Positions 9,201 to 17,615 of a DNA stretch of 40,254 bases are shown here, in pieces. Source of the stretch: Clostridia bacterium (lineage in GTDB: Bacteria > Bacillota > Clostridia > Oscillospirales > CAG-272); assembly GCA_017508425.1 (NCBI GenBank), contig JAFVYZ010000030.1, forward strand, positions 1 through 40,254. The letters run 5' to 3'. Numbering within the stretch: the first letter of the stretch is position 1; every line of letters begins with the position of its first letter. The translations under genes and the position numbers were made by a program. The notes beneath the pieces are model-generated. The model was not told the DNA's origin. It saw only the letters and a list, made by a program, of their open reading frames with translations, and ran no database searches.

Positions 9201-9970
9201 TGCCACCGCTTCCAAGGGGCTCTGCCCTCTGCCCAAAGGCGCTCCAGCTTTTCCTTATCGCGCAACGTATCCATGCATTGCCAAAAGCCGCGATGACGAT
9301 ACGCGACCAATTGCCCCATTTCACAAAGCCGTTCAAGCGGACCGTGCTCAAACACGGTGCTATCCCCCTCGATGCAGTCGATCACACCGGGCTCAAGCAC
9401 CATAAAGCCGCCGTTGATCCAATCCACGTCCGCCTCGCTCTTCTCGCGGAAGGCACGGACAAGATCCCCCGTTGCATCCAACACGCCAAAGCGCGAATCG
9501 GGATGCACCGCCGTCACGGTGGCAAGACACCCGTGCGCGCGGTGGAAGCGGAGCAATTCCGCCACGTCCACGTTACAAACACCGTCTCCGTACGTTAAGA
9601 AAAAGGGGGCGTCATCCAAGTACGGACGTATCCTTTTGATGCGGCCACCCGTCATGGTCGAAAGACCCGTATCCACCACCGTCACGCGCCAGGACTCGGA
9701 GCTACTGCGATGAACGGTGATATTTTCCCGTTCACTAAAGTCAAAGGTCACGTCGCTGTGGTTGATATAATAATCGGCAAACCATTCCTTGATCACGCTT
9801 TGCTTATACCCTGCGCAAACCACAAAATCACAATGCCCGAATGAGGCGTAATATTTCATAATATGCCACAAGATCGGCATACCGCCGATCTCGACCATAG
9901 GCTTAGGGCGCAGGTGCGATTCCTCGCTGATGCGCGTGCCAAAGCCGCCTGCCAATATCACCACTTTCAT
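9197..9970 (-). CDS. rfbF: Glucose-1-phosphate cytidylyltransferase
   Basis: Nucleotidyltransferase making CDP-glucose from CTP and glucose 1-phosphate, the first step of CDP-deoxyhexose synthesis. 257 aa, as expected. Motifs: LAGGFGTR nucleotide loop at 6-13, RPKPMVEIGG just after, and the YGDGVCNVD metal-binding segment. Start ATG 9970 has GGGAGGTGGG about 11 bases upstream; extra in-frame codons back to 10036 lack similarity to the family and are leader. First gene of the minus-strand polysaccharide operon, with a promoter at 10091-10120 giving a leader of about 115 nt. Confidence 0.95.
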   Translation of the reverse strand: MKVVILAGGFGTRISEESHLRPKPMVEIGGMPILWHIMKYYASFGHCDFVVCAGYKQSVIKEWFADYYINHSDVTFDFSERENITVHRSSSESWRVTVVDTGLSTMTGGRIKRIRPYLDDAPFFLTYGDGVCNVDVAELLRFHRAHGCLATVTAVHPDSRFGVLDATGDLVRAFREKSEADVDWINGGFMVLEPGVIDCIEGDSTVFEHGPLERLCEMGQLVAYRHRGFWQCMDTLRDKEKLERLWAEGRAPWKRWQ

Positions 9971-10090
9971 AGGAAAAAAGCCCACCTCCCGTTTGCAAAG
10001 GTTTTCACCTATTTCAATCTTTCCCAAATGGGGCAAGATTATGCAATCGAGCCGATTTTACCCCGGGGGGCAAGGGCGTTTTCTCAAAAA

Positions 10091-10120
10091 ATTATATCAT
10101 AAATTACAGAACCGTGTCAA
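10091..10120 (-). promoter_or_regulatory. Sigma-A promoter of the rfbFGH polysaccharide operon
   Basis: On the minus strand, a perfect TTGACA (10120-10115) is followed after 18 bp by a perfect TATAAT (10096-10091). The predicted start is near 10085. Confidence 0.88.
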
Positions 10121-10186
10121 GTCCGAACCCCCGTGTACACCCACATCCGCCCCTTTCTCAATTTCACGATTTCTTTTAAAAAAGCA

Positions 10187-10215
10187 TTGACAAACCGATA
10201 AAAATATGCTATATT
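10187..10215 (+). promoter_or_regulatory. Sigma-A promoter driving the tRNA-Pro locus
   Basis: TTGACA (10187-10192), 17-bp spacer, TATATT (10210-10215). The predicted start, near 10222, is only ~16 bp before the tRNA-like 5' fragment at 10238 but ~180 bp before the intact tRNA. This suggests the promoter originally abutted a tRNA that has since been split or displaced. Confidence 0.87.
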
Positions 10216-10235
10216 ATTATGGTAACATTTTAAAC

Positions 10236-10330
10236 ATCGAGGTGTCGCTCCTGAAACACTCCGTGTTTCGCCAAAGAACGTCTTGTCGGCTAAACGCCGC
10301 CATTTGCTTTGCAAAACCGCCGTTCTTGCA
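10236..10330. repeat. tRNA-Pro 5'-end fragment fused to an inverted copy of the downstream repeat module
   Basis: Bases 10238-10250 repeat the first nucleotides of the tRNA (CGAGGTGT then C-G-CTC, one mismatch) and then diverge. The following ~80 bp, read on the minus strand, contain a TGGCGGCGTTTAGCCG segment followed by a CAAGACGTTCTTT segment. This matches, with few changes, the plus-strand module at 10587-10617. The minus-strand copy also ends in CACCTCGA like the others. Seen directly; origin is inferred. Confidence 0.6.
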
Positions 10331-10399
10331 CGCCGCTTTCCCCCATGAGTTAAAGCGATTACAATATTTTCATATTCCCTCCTTTACAAAATCAAATAT

Positions 10400-10476
<77 letters not shown>

Positions 10477-10519
10477 AAAGGGAAAGGGCATCCACAAGGG
10501 TGCCCTTTCCCTTTTGTTT
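10477..10519 (+). terminator. Intrinsic terminator after tRNA-Pro
   Basis: AAAGGGAAAGGGCA (from 10477) pairs with TGCCCTTTCCCTTT (10501-10514) around a 10-nt loop. A T-rich tail (TTTTGTTTG) follows. Confidence 0.87.
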
Positions 10520-10662
10520 GTGCGTGGCGGCGAGAAATTGCGCAGCCGAAGGCGGCGCAAGGGGAAGAACGCCGTGCGCTTTTGCGTGGCGGTGTTTAGC
10601 CGCCAAGGCGTTTCTTCCTACAAAGCGCACAGCGCTTTGTGAACGAATAGGCACGTGTGCCG
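10520..10662 (+). repeat. Repeat module 1 between tRNA-Pro and the first 3'-end copy
   Basis: No gene seen. GC-rich, hairpin-rich segment. It contains GCGTGGCGGTGTTTAGCC followed by the CAAGGCGTTTCTT core (10583-10617), then a hairpin AAAGCGC-aca-GCGCTTT (10622-10638). The core recurs as CAAGGCGTTCTTT near 10836 in module 2 and, inverted, near 10270. Antisense reading frames here resemble commonly mispredicted proteins over tRNA loci and are not believed. Confidence 0.6.
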
Positions 10663-10679
10663 TCCTGTCACCTCGACCA
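10663..10679 (+). repeat. Second copy of the tRNA-Pro 3' end
   Basis: The 17 bases TCCTGTCACCTCGACCA are identical to 10460-10476, the last 17 nt of the tRNA, and lie exactly 203 bp downstream. The rest of the tRNA is absent. As at the intact gene, a terminator hairpin follows immediately. Confidence 0.9.
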
Positions 10680-10680
10680 C

Positions 10681-10719
10681 AAAGAAAAGGCACCCTCTTG
10701 CGGGGTGCCTTTTCTTTGT
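10681..10719 (+). terminator. Terminator-like hairpin after the second tRNA 3'-end copy
   Basis: AAAGAAAAGGCACC (10681-10694) pairs with GGTGCC-TTTTCTTT (10704-10717), with a T-rich 3' arm. It mirrors the arrangement after the intact tRNA. Confidence 0.8.
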
Positions 10720-10882
10720 GCGGTGGCACGGATAAGAACCTCCACCGCCGCACAAATTATGGAAATAAAACAAACTGCAATGCGGTGGAAAAGAATGCCG
10801 ATTTTTGTCTTGCAAAATGATGCCGTCAAGGCATCAAGGCGTTCTTTGGGCGTCTGCGGCTTGCCGCAGTAAGTGGGGGATA
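10720..10882 (+). repeat. Repeat module 2 between the second and third tRNA 3'-end copies
   Basis: No gene seen. It carries hairpins (GATGCCgtcaaGGCATC near 10819; CTGCGGcttgCCGCAG near 10854) and the CAAGGCGTTCTTT core shared with module 1. It ends directly in the third 3'-end copy. Confidence 0.55.
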
Positions 10883-10898
10883 TCCTGTCACCTCGACC
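10883..10898 (+). repeat. Third copy of the tRNA-Pro 3' end
   Basis: The 16 bases TCCTGTCACCTCGACC match 10460-10475 exactly, 220 bp after the second copy; the final A of CCA is G here. The following ~20 bp are unique, then the ilvE terminator. Confidence 0.88.
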
Positions 10899-10920
10899 GC
10901 CCAACGTCACTTTCCATCAA

Positions 10921-10958
10921 AAAACCGCCCTGAAACGATTGGTTTCAGGGCGTTTTTT
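10921..10958. terminator. Bidirectional terminator at the end of the ilvE operon
   Basis: CGCCCTGAAAC (10926-10936) pairs with GTTTCAGGGCG (10942-10952) around a short loop. T run on the plus strand, and AAAAAA on the other side supplies a T run for the minus-strand ilvE transcript. Confidence 0.92.
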
Positions 10959-10969
10959 ACCTTATTATA

Positions 10970-12001
10970 TTACTTTACCTTGATCTCGCGGATCCAGCCC
11001 TCGGGCGCTTCAATGCGACCCATCTGGATGCCCGTGAGGGTATCGTAGAGCTTCTTGGTGACAGGACCCATTTCGGTCATGCCGCTGGGGAAGCAGATCT
11101 CCTTGCCGTGGTCAACGACCTTACCGACAGGCGAGATCACGGCCGCCGTGCCGCAAAGGCCGCACTCGGCAAAGTCCTTGATCTCATCAAGGAACACCTC
11201 GCGCTCCTCAACCTCCATACCGAGGTACTCCTTTGCCACATAGCAAAGCGAGCGACGGGTAATGGAAGGAAGAATGGTATCGGACTTGGGGGTCACGAGT
11301 TTGCCGTCCTTGGTCACGAACAGGAAGTTTGCACCACCCGTCTCCTCCACCTTGGTTCGGGTTGCAGAGTCGAGATACATATTTTCGTCAAAGCCCTGAT
11401 TGTGCGCGTCAACGATCGCATGCAGGCTCATTGCATAGTTCAGGCCCGCCTTGATGTGACCCGTGCCACGGGGAGCCGCACGGTCGAGATCACACACGCG
11501 AAGCGTAAGCGGCTTCACACCGCCCTTGAAGTAAGGGCCAACGGGAGTTGCAAAAATGCGAAGCTGGTACTCGGTTGCGGGCTTTACGCCGATGACGGGG
11601 TTCGTGCCGAAGAGATACGGACGAAGGTACATCGTCGCGCCCGACCCGTAGGGGGGCACGAAATCAGCGTTAGCGGCAACGACGGCCTCAACGGCCTCGA
11701 CAAACTTATCCTCGGGGTACGCGGGCATTTCAAGACGTCTTGCGCTATCGGCAAGGCGCTTGGCATTGAGGTCGGGGCGGAAGGTCACAATGCGGCCATC
11801 CTCGGTACGGTAGGCCTTCAGGCCCTCAAATACAGTTTGCGCGTACTGGAATACACCGGCGCACTCATTCAGTACCACATTGGCATCCTCAGTGAGAGTC
11901 CCCTGTTCCCATGCGCCGTTCTTATAATTGGCAACAAATCTCTTGTCGGTTTGAACGTATCCAAAGCCAAGATTCGCCCAATCAAGTTGCTTAGTAGCCA
12001 T
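10970..12001 (-). CDS. ilvE: Branched-chain amino acid aminotransferase
   Basis: Class IV PLP aminotransferase interconverting Val, Leu and Ile with their 2-oxoacids using 2-oxoglutarate/glutamate. 343 aa, the size of the longer BCAT form. The PLP lysine is K184 in GHIKAGLNYA. Other family segments are FEGLKAY near the N-terminus, EETGGANFLFV (cofactor phosphate region) and the CGTAAVISPV loop. ATG with GGGAGAAAAT upstream; 17 bp after the oxidoreductase gamma gene. Last gene of the Ile T-box operon, where it would perform the final amination of 2-oxoacids made by reductive carboxylation, or the first deamination in reverse. Confidence 0.96.
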   Translation of the reverse strand: MATKQLDWANLGFGYVQTDKRFVANYKNGAWEQGTLTEDANVVLNECAGVFQYAQTVFEGLKAYRTEDGRIVTFRPDLNAKRLADSARRLEMPAYPEDKFVEAVEAVVAANADFVPPYGSGATMYLRPYLFGTNPVIGVKPATEYQLRIFATPVGPYFKGGVKPLTLRVCDLDRAAPRGTGHIKAGLNYAMSLHAIVDAHNQGFDENMYLDSATRTKVEETGGANFLFVTKDGKLVTPKSDTILPSITRRSLCYVAKEYLGMEVEEREVFLDEIKDFAECGLCGTAAVISPVGKVVDHGKEICFPSGMTEMGPVTKKLYDTLTGIQMGRIEAPEGWIREIKVK

Positions 12002-12018
12002 GATTATTTTCTCCCTTA

Positions 12019-12558
12019 TTATTTGTTATAATTTTTGCCAAGCTCCAGGGCCTTCATATTGAGGTCCTTCAGAGCCGCCTTCTTCGGGGGCACCAGCTTT
12101 TCAACCACCTCTGCGGTGCCCTCAAAGGAGAGCTCGGGGTGATTTTCAAGCAAATGACCAACGATGATCATATTGGCAAGGGTCGAGAGGCCCTGCTCCT
12201 TGGCAATTTGCGTGGCAGGGATGTAGAACACCTCCACGTCATCACGCGAGACCTTCGCATCAATGAGCGAAGAATCTACGTAGATCTGTCCGCCGGGGAC
12301 GACCGCATCCACATACTTTTGGAGCGAGGGACCGTTCATCGCGATCAGGACCCCGGGAGCCGTAATAATGGGCGAGCCGACGGGCGTATCGGAAAGAATG
12401 ACGTTGCAGTTGGCCGTGCCGCCGCGCATTTCGGGGCCGTAGGACGGCAGCCACGATACCTGAATACCCTCAAGCAGGCCCTTGTAAGCCAGGAACTTGC
12501 CCGAGAACAAAATGCCCTGACCGCCAAAGCCGGCGATCAAAATTTCAGTGGTCTTCAT
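12019..12558 (-). CDS. 2-oxoacid:ferredoxin oxidoreductase, gamma subunit
   Basis: 179-aa gamma domain of four-subunit VOR/KOR/POR enzymes (KorC/VorC type). N-terminal [15 protein letters not shown] (about 10-24) is the family's nucleotide-binding-like loop, and [16 protein letters not shown] (38-53) is its second hallmark. The gamma subunit sits at the dimer interface with the alpha/beta catalytic pair. The start overlaps the beta gene's stop as ATGA, so translation is coupled. Partner genes beta, alpha and a 2x[4Fe-4S] delta lie directly upstream. Branched-chain specificity is inferred from ilvE and the acyl-CoA ligases in the same operon; 2-oxoglutarate or pyruvate specificity cannot be excluded. 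Confidence 0.92.
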   Translation of the reverse strand: MKTTEILIAGFGGQGILFSGKFLAYKGLLEGIQVSWLPSYGPEMRGGTANCNVILSDTPVGSPIITAPGVLIAMNGPSLQKYVDAVVPGGQIYVDSSLIDAKVSRDDVEVFYIPATQIAKEQGLSTLANMIIVGHLLENHPELSFEGTAEVVEKLVPPKKAALKDLNMKALELGKNYNK

Positions 12559-13313
12559 TGTGCGCAGCCTCCCTTCTCGGTGCGATCCTTAAATACGCCA
12601 AGCGGGTAATAAGGCAGCATGTCGCTCTCGATCCACTCGAGTGCCTGCTTGGGCGTCATACCCCAGTTGGTGGGGCAAGCGGACACGACCTCGACGAGCG
12701 AGAAGCCCTTGCCCTCGATCTGATTTTGGAAGGCCTTTTTGATGGCCTTTTTGGCGTTCTTTACATTCTTCACGTTGTTCACAGCCACGCGGGTGATGTA
12801 CTCGGGGCCCTCGAGCGTCGCGAGCATTTCGCTCACACGGATCGGCCAACCGCAATGGTTGACGTCACGGCCGTAGGGCGAGGTTTGCGTCACCTGACCG
12901 GGCAAGCTGGTGGGGGCCATTTGACCGCCCGTCATGCCGTAGATCGCGTTATTGACGAAAATAACGGTAATGTTCTCGTTTCTTGCCGCCGAGTGCACGG
13001 TCTCAGCCATACCGATCGAGGCAAGGTCGCCGTCGCCCTGGTAGGTGAAAACAATATTCTCGGGACGGCTGCGCTTGATGCCCGTGGCAACGGCAGGTGC
13101 TCTGCCGTGGGGAGCCTCGATCATATCGCAGCTAAAGTAATCGTATGCCATAACGGCACAGCCAACGGGGGCAACGCCAATGGTCTTGCCCTCGATGCCA
13201 AGCTCATCGATCGCCTCGGCAACCAAACGGTGAATAATGCCGTGAGGGCAGCCGGGGCAGTAATGAAAGGGCGCATCGGTCAGGGACTTCGGTTTTTCAA
13301 ATACAGTTGCCAT
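12555..13313 (-). CDS. 2-oxoacid:ferredoxin oxidoreductase, beta (TPP-binding) subunit
   Basis: 252 aa. Binds thiamine pyrophosphate and the proximal cluster. Motifs: [10 protein letters not shown] near residue 16 (CPGCGHG-type Cys motif), GDGDLASIG (TPP GDG motif, about 95-103) and [16 protein letters not shown] about 25 residues later (the NNxxYGMTGGQ TPP/Mg segment). The start is ATG 13313 with AAGGAG about 10 bases upstream; a TTG two codons earlier is less likely. It follows the alpha gene by 2 bp and overlaps the gamma gene. The reaction is 2-oxoacid + CoA + 2 Fd(ox) to acyl-CoA + CO2 + 2 Fd(red), reversible. Confidence 0.93.
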   Translation of the reverse strand: MATVFEKPKSLTDAPFHYCPGCPHGIIHRLVAEAIDELGIEGKTIGVAPVGCAVMAYDYFSCDMIEAPHGRAPAVATGIKRSRPENIVFTYQGDGDLASIGMAETVHSAARNENITVIFVNNAIYGMTGGQMAPTSLPGQVTQTSPYGRDVNHCGWPIRVSEMLATLEGPEYITRVAVNNVKNVKNAKKAIKKAFQNQIEGKGFSLVEVVSACPTNWGMTPKQALEWIESDMLPYYPLGVFKDRTEKGGCAQ

Positions 13314-13315
13314 AA

Positions 13316-14377
13316 TCAAAACTCTCCTTTCTCGGCCTTCACAATGGCCGCCAATACCTCATCGGGCGTGGGGATCATACCGCCTGCGCGGTTGCAAAGC
13401 GACACGGGCTTTTTGCTTTCGGTCGCAAGTCTTACATCCTCGATCATTTGGCCCATGCTGAGCTCAACCGAGATAAAGCCCTTGACCTTGTCAGCGGCCG
13501 CACGCAGTGCCTTGGTCGGGAAGGGCCAAAGGGTAATGGGACGGATCAGACCCACCTTGATGCCCTGCTTTCTTGCCTCGGCCACGGCATTTTTCGCCAC
13601 ACGAGATGCAATACCGAAGGCGACAACGCAAAGGTCGGCATCCTCCATCATATATTCCTCCCACATGGGCTCGTTTTCTTCGATCACACGGTACTTCTCG
13701 TAGCGGTCAAAGTTCTTCTTTTCAAGCTCCTCGGGCTTCAGGTACAAGGAGTTCACCACATTGTGGGGACGCTTGCACTCGGTACCCGTCAGGGCCCAGG
13801 GCTTTTCATAAACGGTGGGCTCGGAATCCTCAAAGGTGATGGGCTCCATCATTTGACCGATGGTACCGTCGGCAAGGATCATCGAGGTAATGAGATACTT
13901 GTCGGCAAGGTCAAAGCCCTTCATTGTCAGGCTTGCCATCTCCTGCACCGAGGCGGGAGCCAAAACGATCATACGGTAGTCGCCGTGACCACCACCCTTG
14001 GTGGCCTGGAAGTAATCGGACTGCGAGGGCTGAATGCCGCCAAGGCCGGGACCGCCACGCTGAACGTTGACAACGAGCGCGGGCACGTCGGAGCCGGCAA
14101 TGTAGGAAAGGCCCTCGGCCTTCAGCGATACTCCGGGAGAGGAGGACGAGGTCATGACGCGCACGCCGGCAGCGGCCGCGCCGTACACCATATTGATGGA
14201 TGCCACTTCACTCTCGGCCTGCAAAAACACGCCGCCGATCTTGGGCATTTTCTTTGCCATGTAAGCGGCAATCTCGGTTTGAGGGGTGATGGGGTAGCCG
14301 AAATAGTGGCGGCAGCCTGCACGGATCGCAGCCTCCGCGATTGCCTCGTTACCCTTCATTAAAATTCTGTCAGCCAT
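13316..14377 (-). CDS. vorB: 2-oxoacid:ferredoxin oxidoreductase, alpha subunit (VorB-like)
   Basis: 353 aa with the PFOR N-terminal and domain II folds. [28 protein letters not shown] (split here: [14 protein letters not shown], then [12 protein letters not shown]) marks the start. [20 protein letters not shown] and [11 protein letters not shown], the substrate/CoA region, follow. It resembles subunits annotated as 3-methyl-2-oxobutanoate dehydrogenase VorB in Clostridia. ATG 14377 has AAGGAGG 6 bases upstream; the longer reading back to 14446 overlaps the ferredoxin gene and is rejected. 10 bp after the delta gene. Confidence 0.92.
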   Translation of the reverse strand: MADRILMKGNEAIAEAAIRAGCRHYFGYPITPQTEIAAYMAKKMPKIGGVFLQAESEVASINMVYGAAAAGVRVMTSSSSPGVSLKAEGLSYIAGSDVPALVVNVQRGGPGLGGIQPSQSDYFQATKGGGHGDYRMIVLAPASVQEMASLTMKGFDLADKYLITSMILADGTIGQMMEPITFEDSEPTVYEKPWALTGTECKRPHNVVNSLYLKPEELEKKNFDRYEKYRVIEENEPMWEEYMMEDADLCVVAFGIASRVAKNAVAEARKQGIKVGLIRPITLWPFPTKALRAAADKVKGFISVELSMGQMIEDVRLATESKKPVSLCNRAGGMIPTPDEVLAAIVKAEKGEF

Positions 14378-14387
14378 AATATCCTCC

Positions 14388-14594
14388 TTACCTTTCAACG
14401 GTGATGATGCAATCAGGGCACATCGTCGCGCAAAAAGCACAACCAATGCACTTGTCGGGCTCCTTCATAAACGCCGGAGAGTAGCCCTTGGGGTTCAGCT
14501 TATCCTCGGCGATGGCCAAGCACCCCTTGGGGCAGGCATCCACGCAAAGACCGCAGCCCTTACACATATCCGTGTTAAACGTTACTTTACTCAT
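14388..14594 (-). CDS. 2-oxoacid oxidoreductase delta subunit, 2x[4Fe-4S] ferredoxin
   Basis: 68-aa dicluster ferredoxin. First motif CKGCGLCVDACP at about 11-22, second CIGCAFCATMCP at about 49-60. This is the electron-transfer subunit linking the TPP enzyme to soluble ferredoxin. ATG 14594 has AGGAGG upstream; 14 further in-frame codons before it have no site. First of the four oxidoreductase genes. Confidence 0.95.
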   Translation of the reverse strand: MSKVTFNTDMCKGCGLCVDACPKGCLAIAEDKLNPKGYSPAFMKEPDKCIGCAFCATMCPDCIITVER

Positions 14595-14632
14595 GGTTTT
14601 CCTCCTATGTTGCGACCGCATTCGACAAAGCG

Positions 14633-15304
14633 TCAAATGGTGAGGTCAAAATATTTCTTTTGAAGTGTGAGGGGCAGGACCGGTAGGCCCTCGATTCCCT
14701 CGGCCACACTTTTTTCAGCAGTATAAAGCCAGATCGGCAGACCCGTGACGCGACTGACGCCCTCGGCATACGCGACCGAATCGAGTACGGTCCCGGGCGT
14801 GGTTTCGGAGCCGATGTTGGAGTTGTTTACAATGCAGGTGAACTGCAAATGCGAGGCCGCCTCGATCTCCTTCATAATTTCAACCGTATCCTCCACCGTC
14901 GAGGTCAAGGGCCTATGGCAGTTGATGACAAAGGCCATACGGTAATCCCCCTCCGCCCGAATGGCGTCGGCAAACCGTCCCAAGGCGTACGCACCGCGGT
15001 CGTCGCCGCCAAGGTCGATGACACCGTGGATCGATTTATCCTGCACCAGGCGATAGCTTTCGGCAGGGATCGAGGGGAGATCGACGTTGGTGTTGGCATA
15101 GCGCGAGGAAATGAGGGTAATGCCCTGCTTTTCAAGCTCCTCGGCACTGTCCTTGGTCCTGAAATACGGATTGACGATATCAAGGTCGGCAATGCATACC
15201 TTTTTGCCCTCTTTGGCCAGGGCCACGGCATAATTGACGGCAATATTGGTCTTGCCGCTGCCGTAGTGCCCGGCAAAGAGCGTTAATCTTTTATGCTCCA
15301 TCAT
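14633..15304 (-). CDS. P-loop ATPase of unknown role (CobQ/MinD/ParA-like)
   Basis: 223 aa. Walker A GHYGSGKTN at about 12-20; ADLDIVNPYF at about 39-48 fits the deviant switch I/A' region; DLGGDDRGAYALG at about 98-110 resembles a Walker B/switch II region; IVNNSNIG at about 158-165 resembles a base-recognition loop. Together these point to the SIMIBI class (MinD/ArsA/CobQ). No membrane segment or metal-cluster cysteines are obvious. The ATG at 15304 overlaps the TGA of the upstream ligase (TGATG); ATG 15301 is an alternative. Lying between the ligase and the oxidoreductase, it may assemble or regulate them; no function is established. Confidence 0.78.
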   Translation of the reverse strand: MMEHKRLTLFAGHYGSGKTNIAVNYAVALAKEGKKVCIADLDIVNPYFRTKDSAEELEKQGITLISSRYANTNVDLPSIPAESYRLVQDKSIHGVIDLGGDDRGAYALGRFADAIRAEGDYRMAFVINCHRPLTSTVEDTVEIMKEIEAASHLQFTCIVNNSNIGSETTPGTVLDSVAYAEGVSRVTGLPIWLYTAEKSVAEGIEGLPVLPLTLQKKYFDLTI

Positions 15305-17577
15305 CACAGCAGCTTGCGGATGATCTTACCGCTGGTGGTCTTCGGCAGGCTTTCGTGGAATACCACGATACGGGGATACTTGTAGGGAGCCGTGCGCGAT
15401 TTGACATAATTTTGGATCTCTTTTTTGAGCTCCTCGGTGCCCTCGGTGCCCGCGACAAGCACGATGCTGGCCTTGACGACCTGACCGCGGATCTCATCGG
15501 GTGCAGCAGACACGCCGCACTCCAAAACGTAGGGCAATTCCATAATGACGTTTTCGATCTCAAACGGACCGATGCGGTAGCCCGAGGACTTGATCACGTC
15601 ATCGGCGCGGCCGACGTACCAAAGGAATCCATCCTCGTCACGCCAAGCAAGGTCGCCTGTGTGATAAAATCCGTCACGCCAGGTCTCGGCCGTGATCTCG
15701 GGGTTGCCCTCATAGGCATACGCAAGACCGCAAGGCAATCCGTTTTGGATGTTAATGCAGATCTCACCGCTTTCACCCACACCGACCTCCTCGCCCTCGG
15801 GGCTCAGAAGCCGTACGTCGTAAAGGGGTGAGGGCTTGCCCATAGAGCCGATCTTGTAGCTGTCACCCGCAAGGTTGCCGGCGATCAGTGTGCTCTCGGA
15901 CTGACCGAAGCCCTCCATGATCTTCAGGCCCGTGTGCTCCTCAAAGCGGCGGAACACCTCGGGGTTCAGAGCCTCACCGGCCGTCGATGCGTGCTCGATG
16001 CTCGACAGGTCAAAGCGAGAAAGGTCTTGCTTGATGAGCATACGGTACATCGTGGGCGGTGCACAGAAGGTGGTAATGTTATATTTTTTAAATAGCGGTA
16101 GGATCTTTTCGGCGTCAAAGCGGTCAAAGTCGTAAACGAAGATTGCGGCCTCCGAGAGCCATTGGCCGTAGAGCTTGCCCCACATGGCCTTGGCCCAGCC
16201 GGTATCGGAGATCGTCAAATGCAGGCCATCGGGATTGACCTGATGCCAATACTTGGCGGTAATGAAATGGCCAAGCGGATATTTATAGCTGTGCGCCGCG
16301 ATCTTCGGGTACCCCGACGTGCCGGATGTGAAGAACATCAGCATCGGGTCGTCGCCGCAGGGGGCGTCCTCGGTGCGGGTGTAATGACTGCTGTAAAGGC
16401 TGTACTCCTCATCAAAGGTATGCCAGCCCTCTCTGGTGCCGCCCACCAAGATCTTATGTGCCAGCCCCTCGCATTTCGCGGCGGCGGCATCGACCGAATC
16501 GGCCACCTCACCGTCCGCAGTACAAAGGATCGCCTTGACGTTGCCGGCCTTAAAGCGGTACTCAAAGTCCTTTTCAAGAAGCTGATTGGGTGCAGGGATC
16601 GCGATGGCACCGAGCTTGTGGAGTGCCAGCACCGAGAACCAGAACTGGTAATGACGCTTCAAAACGAGCATCACGCGATCGCCGCGCTTGATGCCAAGCG
16701 ATTTGAAGTAGTTGGCGGTTCTCGCCGACTCCTTTTTCATATCGCTGAAGGTAAAGCGGTGCTCGACCCCGTCCTCACTGACATGGAGCATCGCAAGCTT
16801 ATCGGGCTTGCGGGTGCCGAGTGCATCGACCACGTCAAAGGCAAAGTTGAAGCGGTCCGCGTCCTTGAAGGCAATATCGGTAAGCACCCCATCCTTTTCG
16901 GTGGGAGTGATGAAATCGTGGTAGATTCTTTGCTGCTTATCCTCATCGCGGCGCTTGGTCGCCATAAGCGAGGCGGCAGCCTGCTCGCCCACGCGTGCCG
17001 CCTGGTTGCGCAGCACGATCGCGTAAAAGGCGCAATCCTCTCCGCCGACGGCGATCATGCCGTGGGGCATGCCCGAATCGTAGTAAATACAGTCGCCGGG
17101 GCCGAGGACCTCGGTGTGGTCACCGATCTTGATCTTCATTTGACCCTTGATGACGATGTCGCACTCCTGCCCCTCGTGGGTCACGAGATCGATCGCCTCG
17201 CTCTCCGCGCCCTCGTGGTAATTCATTTCCATGTAAAGCGGAAGCGCGATACGGTTGCGGAAATCCGCGGCAAGGTTGTAGCCCACCATGTGGTGTGCCT
17301 CCTCGATCCTTTGACCGTCGCCGCGACGCGTCAGCGCATAGGAGCGAAGCTTGGGGCTTTTACCCTCCAGAATATCGCTCATATCGACGCCGAAGTTCAG
17401 CGCGCAATGGTAAAGAAACGCAATGCTGAGATTGCGCTCACCGCGCTCGCAGGCCTCATATTCGGCTTCGCTCATGCCCGTACGTGACGCCATCTCGGCC
17501 ACAGTAAGGCCCGAGATCAGACGTAGCTCGTGCACGCGGTGAGCGATCTCTTTTATTTTATAATCCATTGTGTCCAT
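15304..17577 (-). CDS. XRE-cupin-acyl-CoA synthetase fusion (paralogue 2)
   Basis: 757 aa in three parts: XRE-type helix-turn-helix (about 8-65); cupin barrel (about 130-185, with the metal-site-like segment HEGQECDIVIKG and an MPHGMIAV strand); then an AMP-forming acyl-CoA ligase (about 225-757). Ligase core: A3 loop FTSGTSGYPK near 413, A5 GFGQSEST near 556, A7 TGDLAW, A8 GRADDVIKSSGYRIGP, A10 KTTSGKIIRK with the catalytic Lys. Resembles medium-chain/branched acyl-CoA synthetases (acid + ATP + CoA to acyl-CoA + AMP + PPi). ATG 17577 has AGAGGTG upstream. 38 bp after its paralogue. The HTH-cupin half resembles PuuR-like regulators, so the protein may both sense and activate acids; this is inference. 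Confidence 0.9.
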   Translation of the reverse strand: MDTMDYKIKEIAHRVHELRLISGLTVAEMASRTGMSEAEYEACERGERNLSIAFLYHCALNFGVDMSDILEGKSPKLRSYALTRRGDGQRIEEAHHMVGYNLAADFRNRIALPLYMEMNYHEGAESEAIDLVTHEGQECDIVIKGQMKIKIGDHTEVLGPGDCIYYDSGMPHGMIAVGGEDCAFYAIVLRNQAARVGEQAAASLMATKRRDEDKQQRIYHDFITPTEKDGVLTDIAFKDADRFNFAFDVVDALGTRKPDKLAMLHVSEDGVEHRFTFSDMKKESARTANYFKSLGIKRGDRVMLVLKRHYQFWFSVLALHKLGAIAIPAPNQLLEKDFEYRFKAGNVKAILCTADGEVADSVDAAAAKCEGLAHKILVGGTREGWHTFDEEYSLYSSHYTRTEDAPCGDDPMLMFFTSGTSGYPKIAAHSYKYPLGHFITAKYWHQVNPDGLHLTISDTGWAKAMWGKLYGQWLSEAAIFVYDFDRFDAEKILPLFKKYNITTFCAPPTMYRMLIKQDLSRFDLSSIEHASTAGEALNPEVFRRFEEHTGLKIMEGFGQSESTLIAGNLAGDSYKIGSMGKPSPLYDVRLLSPEGEEVGVGESGEICINIQNGLPCGLAYAYEGNPEITAETWRDGFYHTGDLAWRDEDGFLWYVGRADDVIKSSGYRIGPFEIENVIMELPYVLECGVSAAPDEIRGQVVKASIVLVAGTEGTEELKKEIQNYVKSRTAPYKYPRIVVFHESLPKTTSGKIIRKLL

Positions 17578-17615
17578 AAGTACACCTCTTGTTAAACGAT
17601 TGTTGGGATCAGAGC

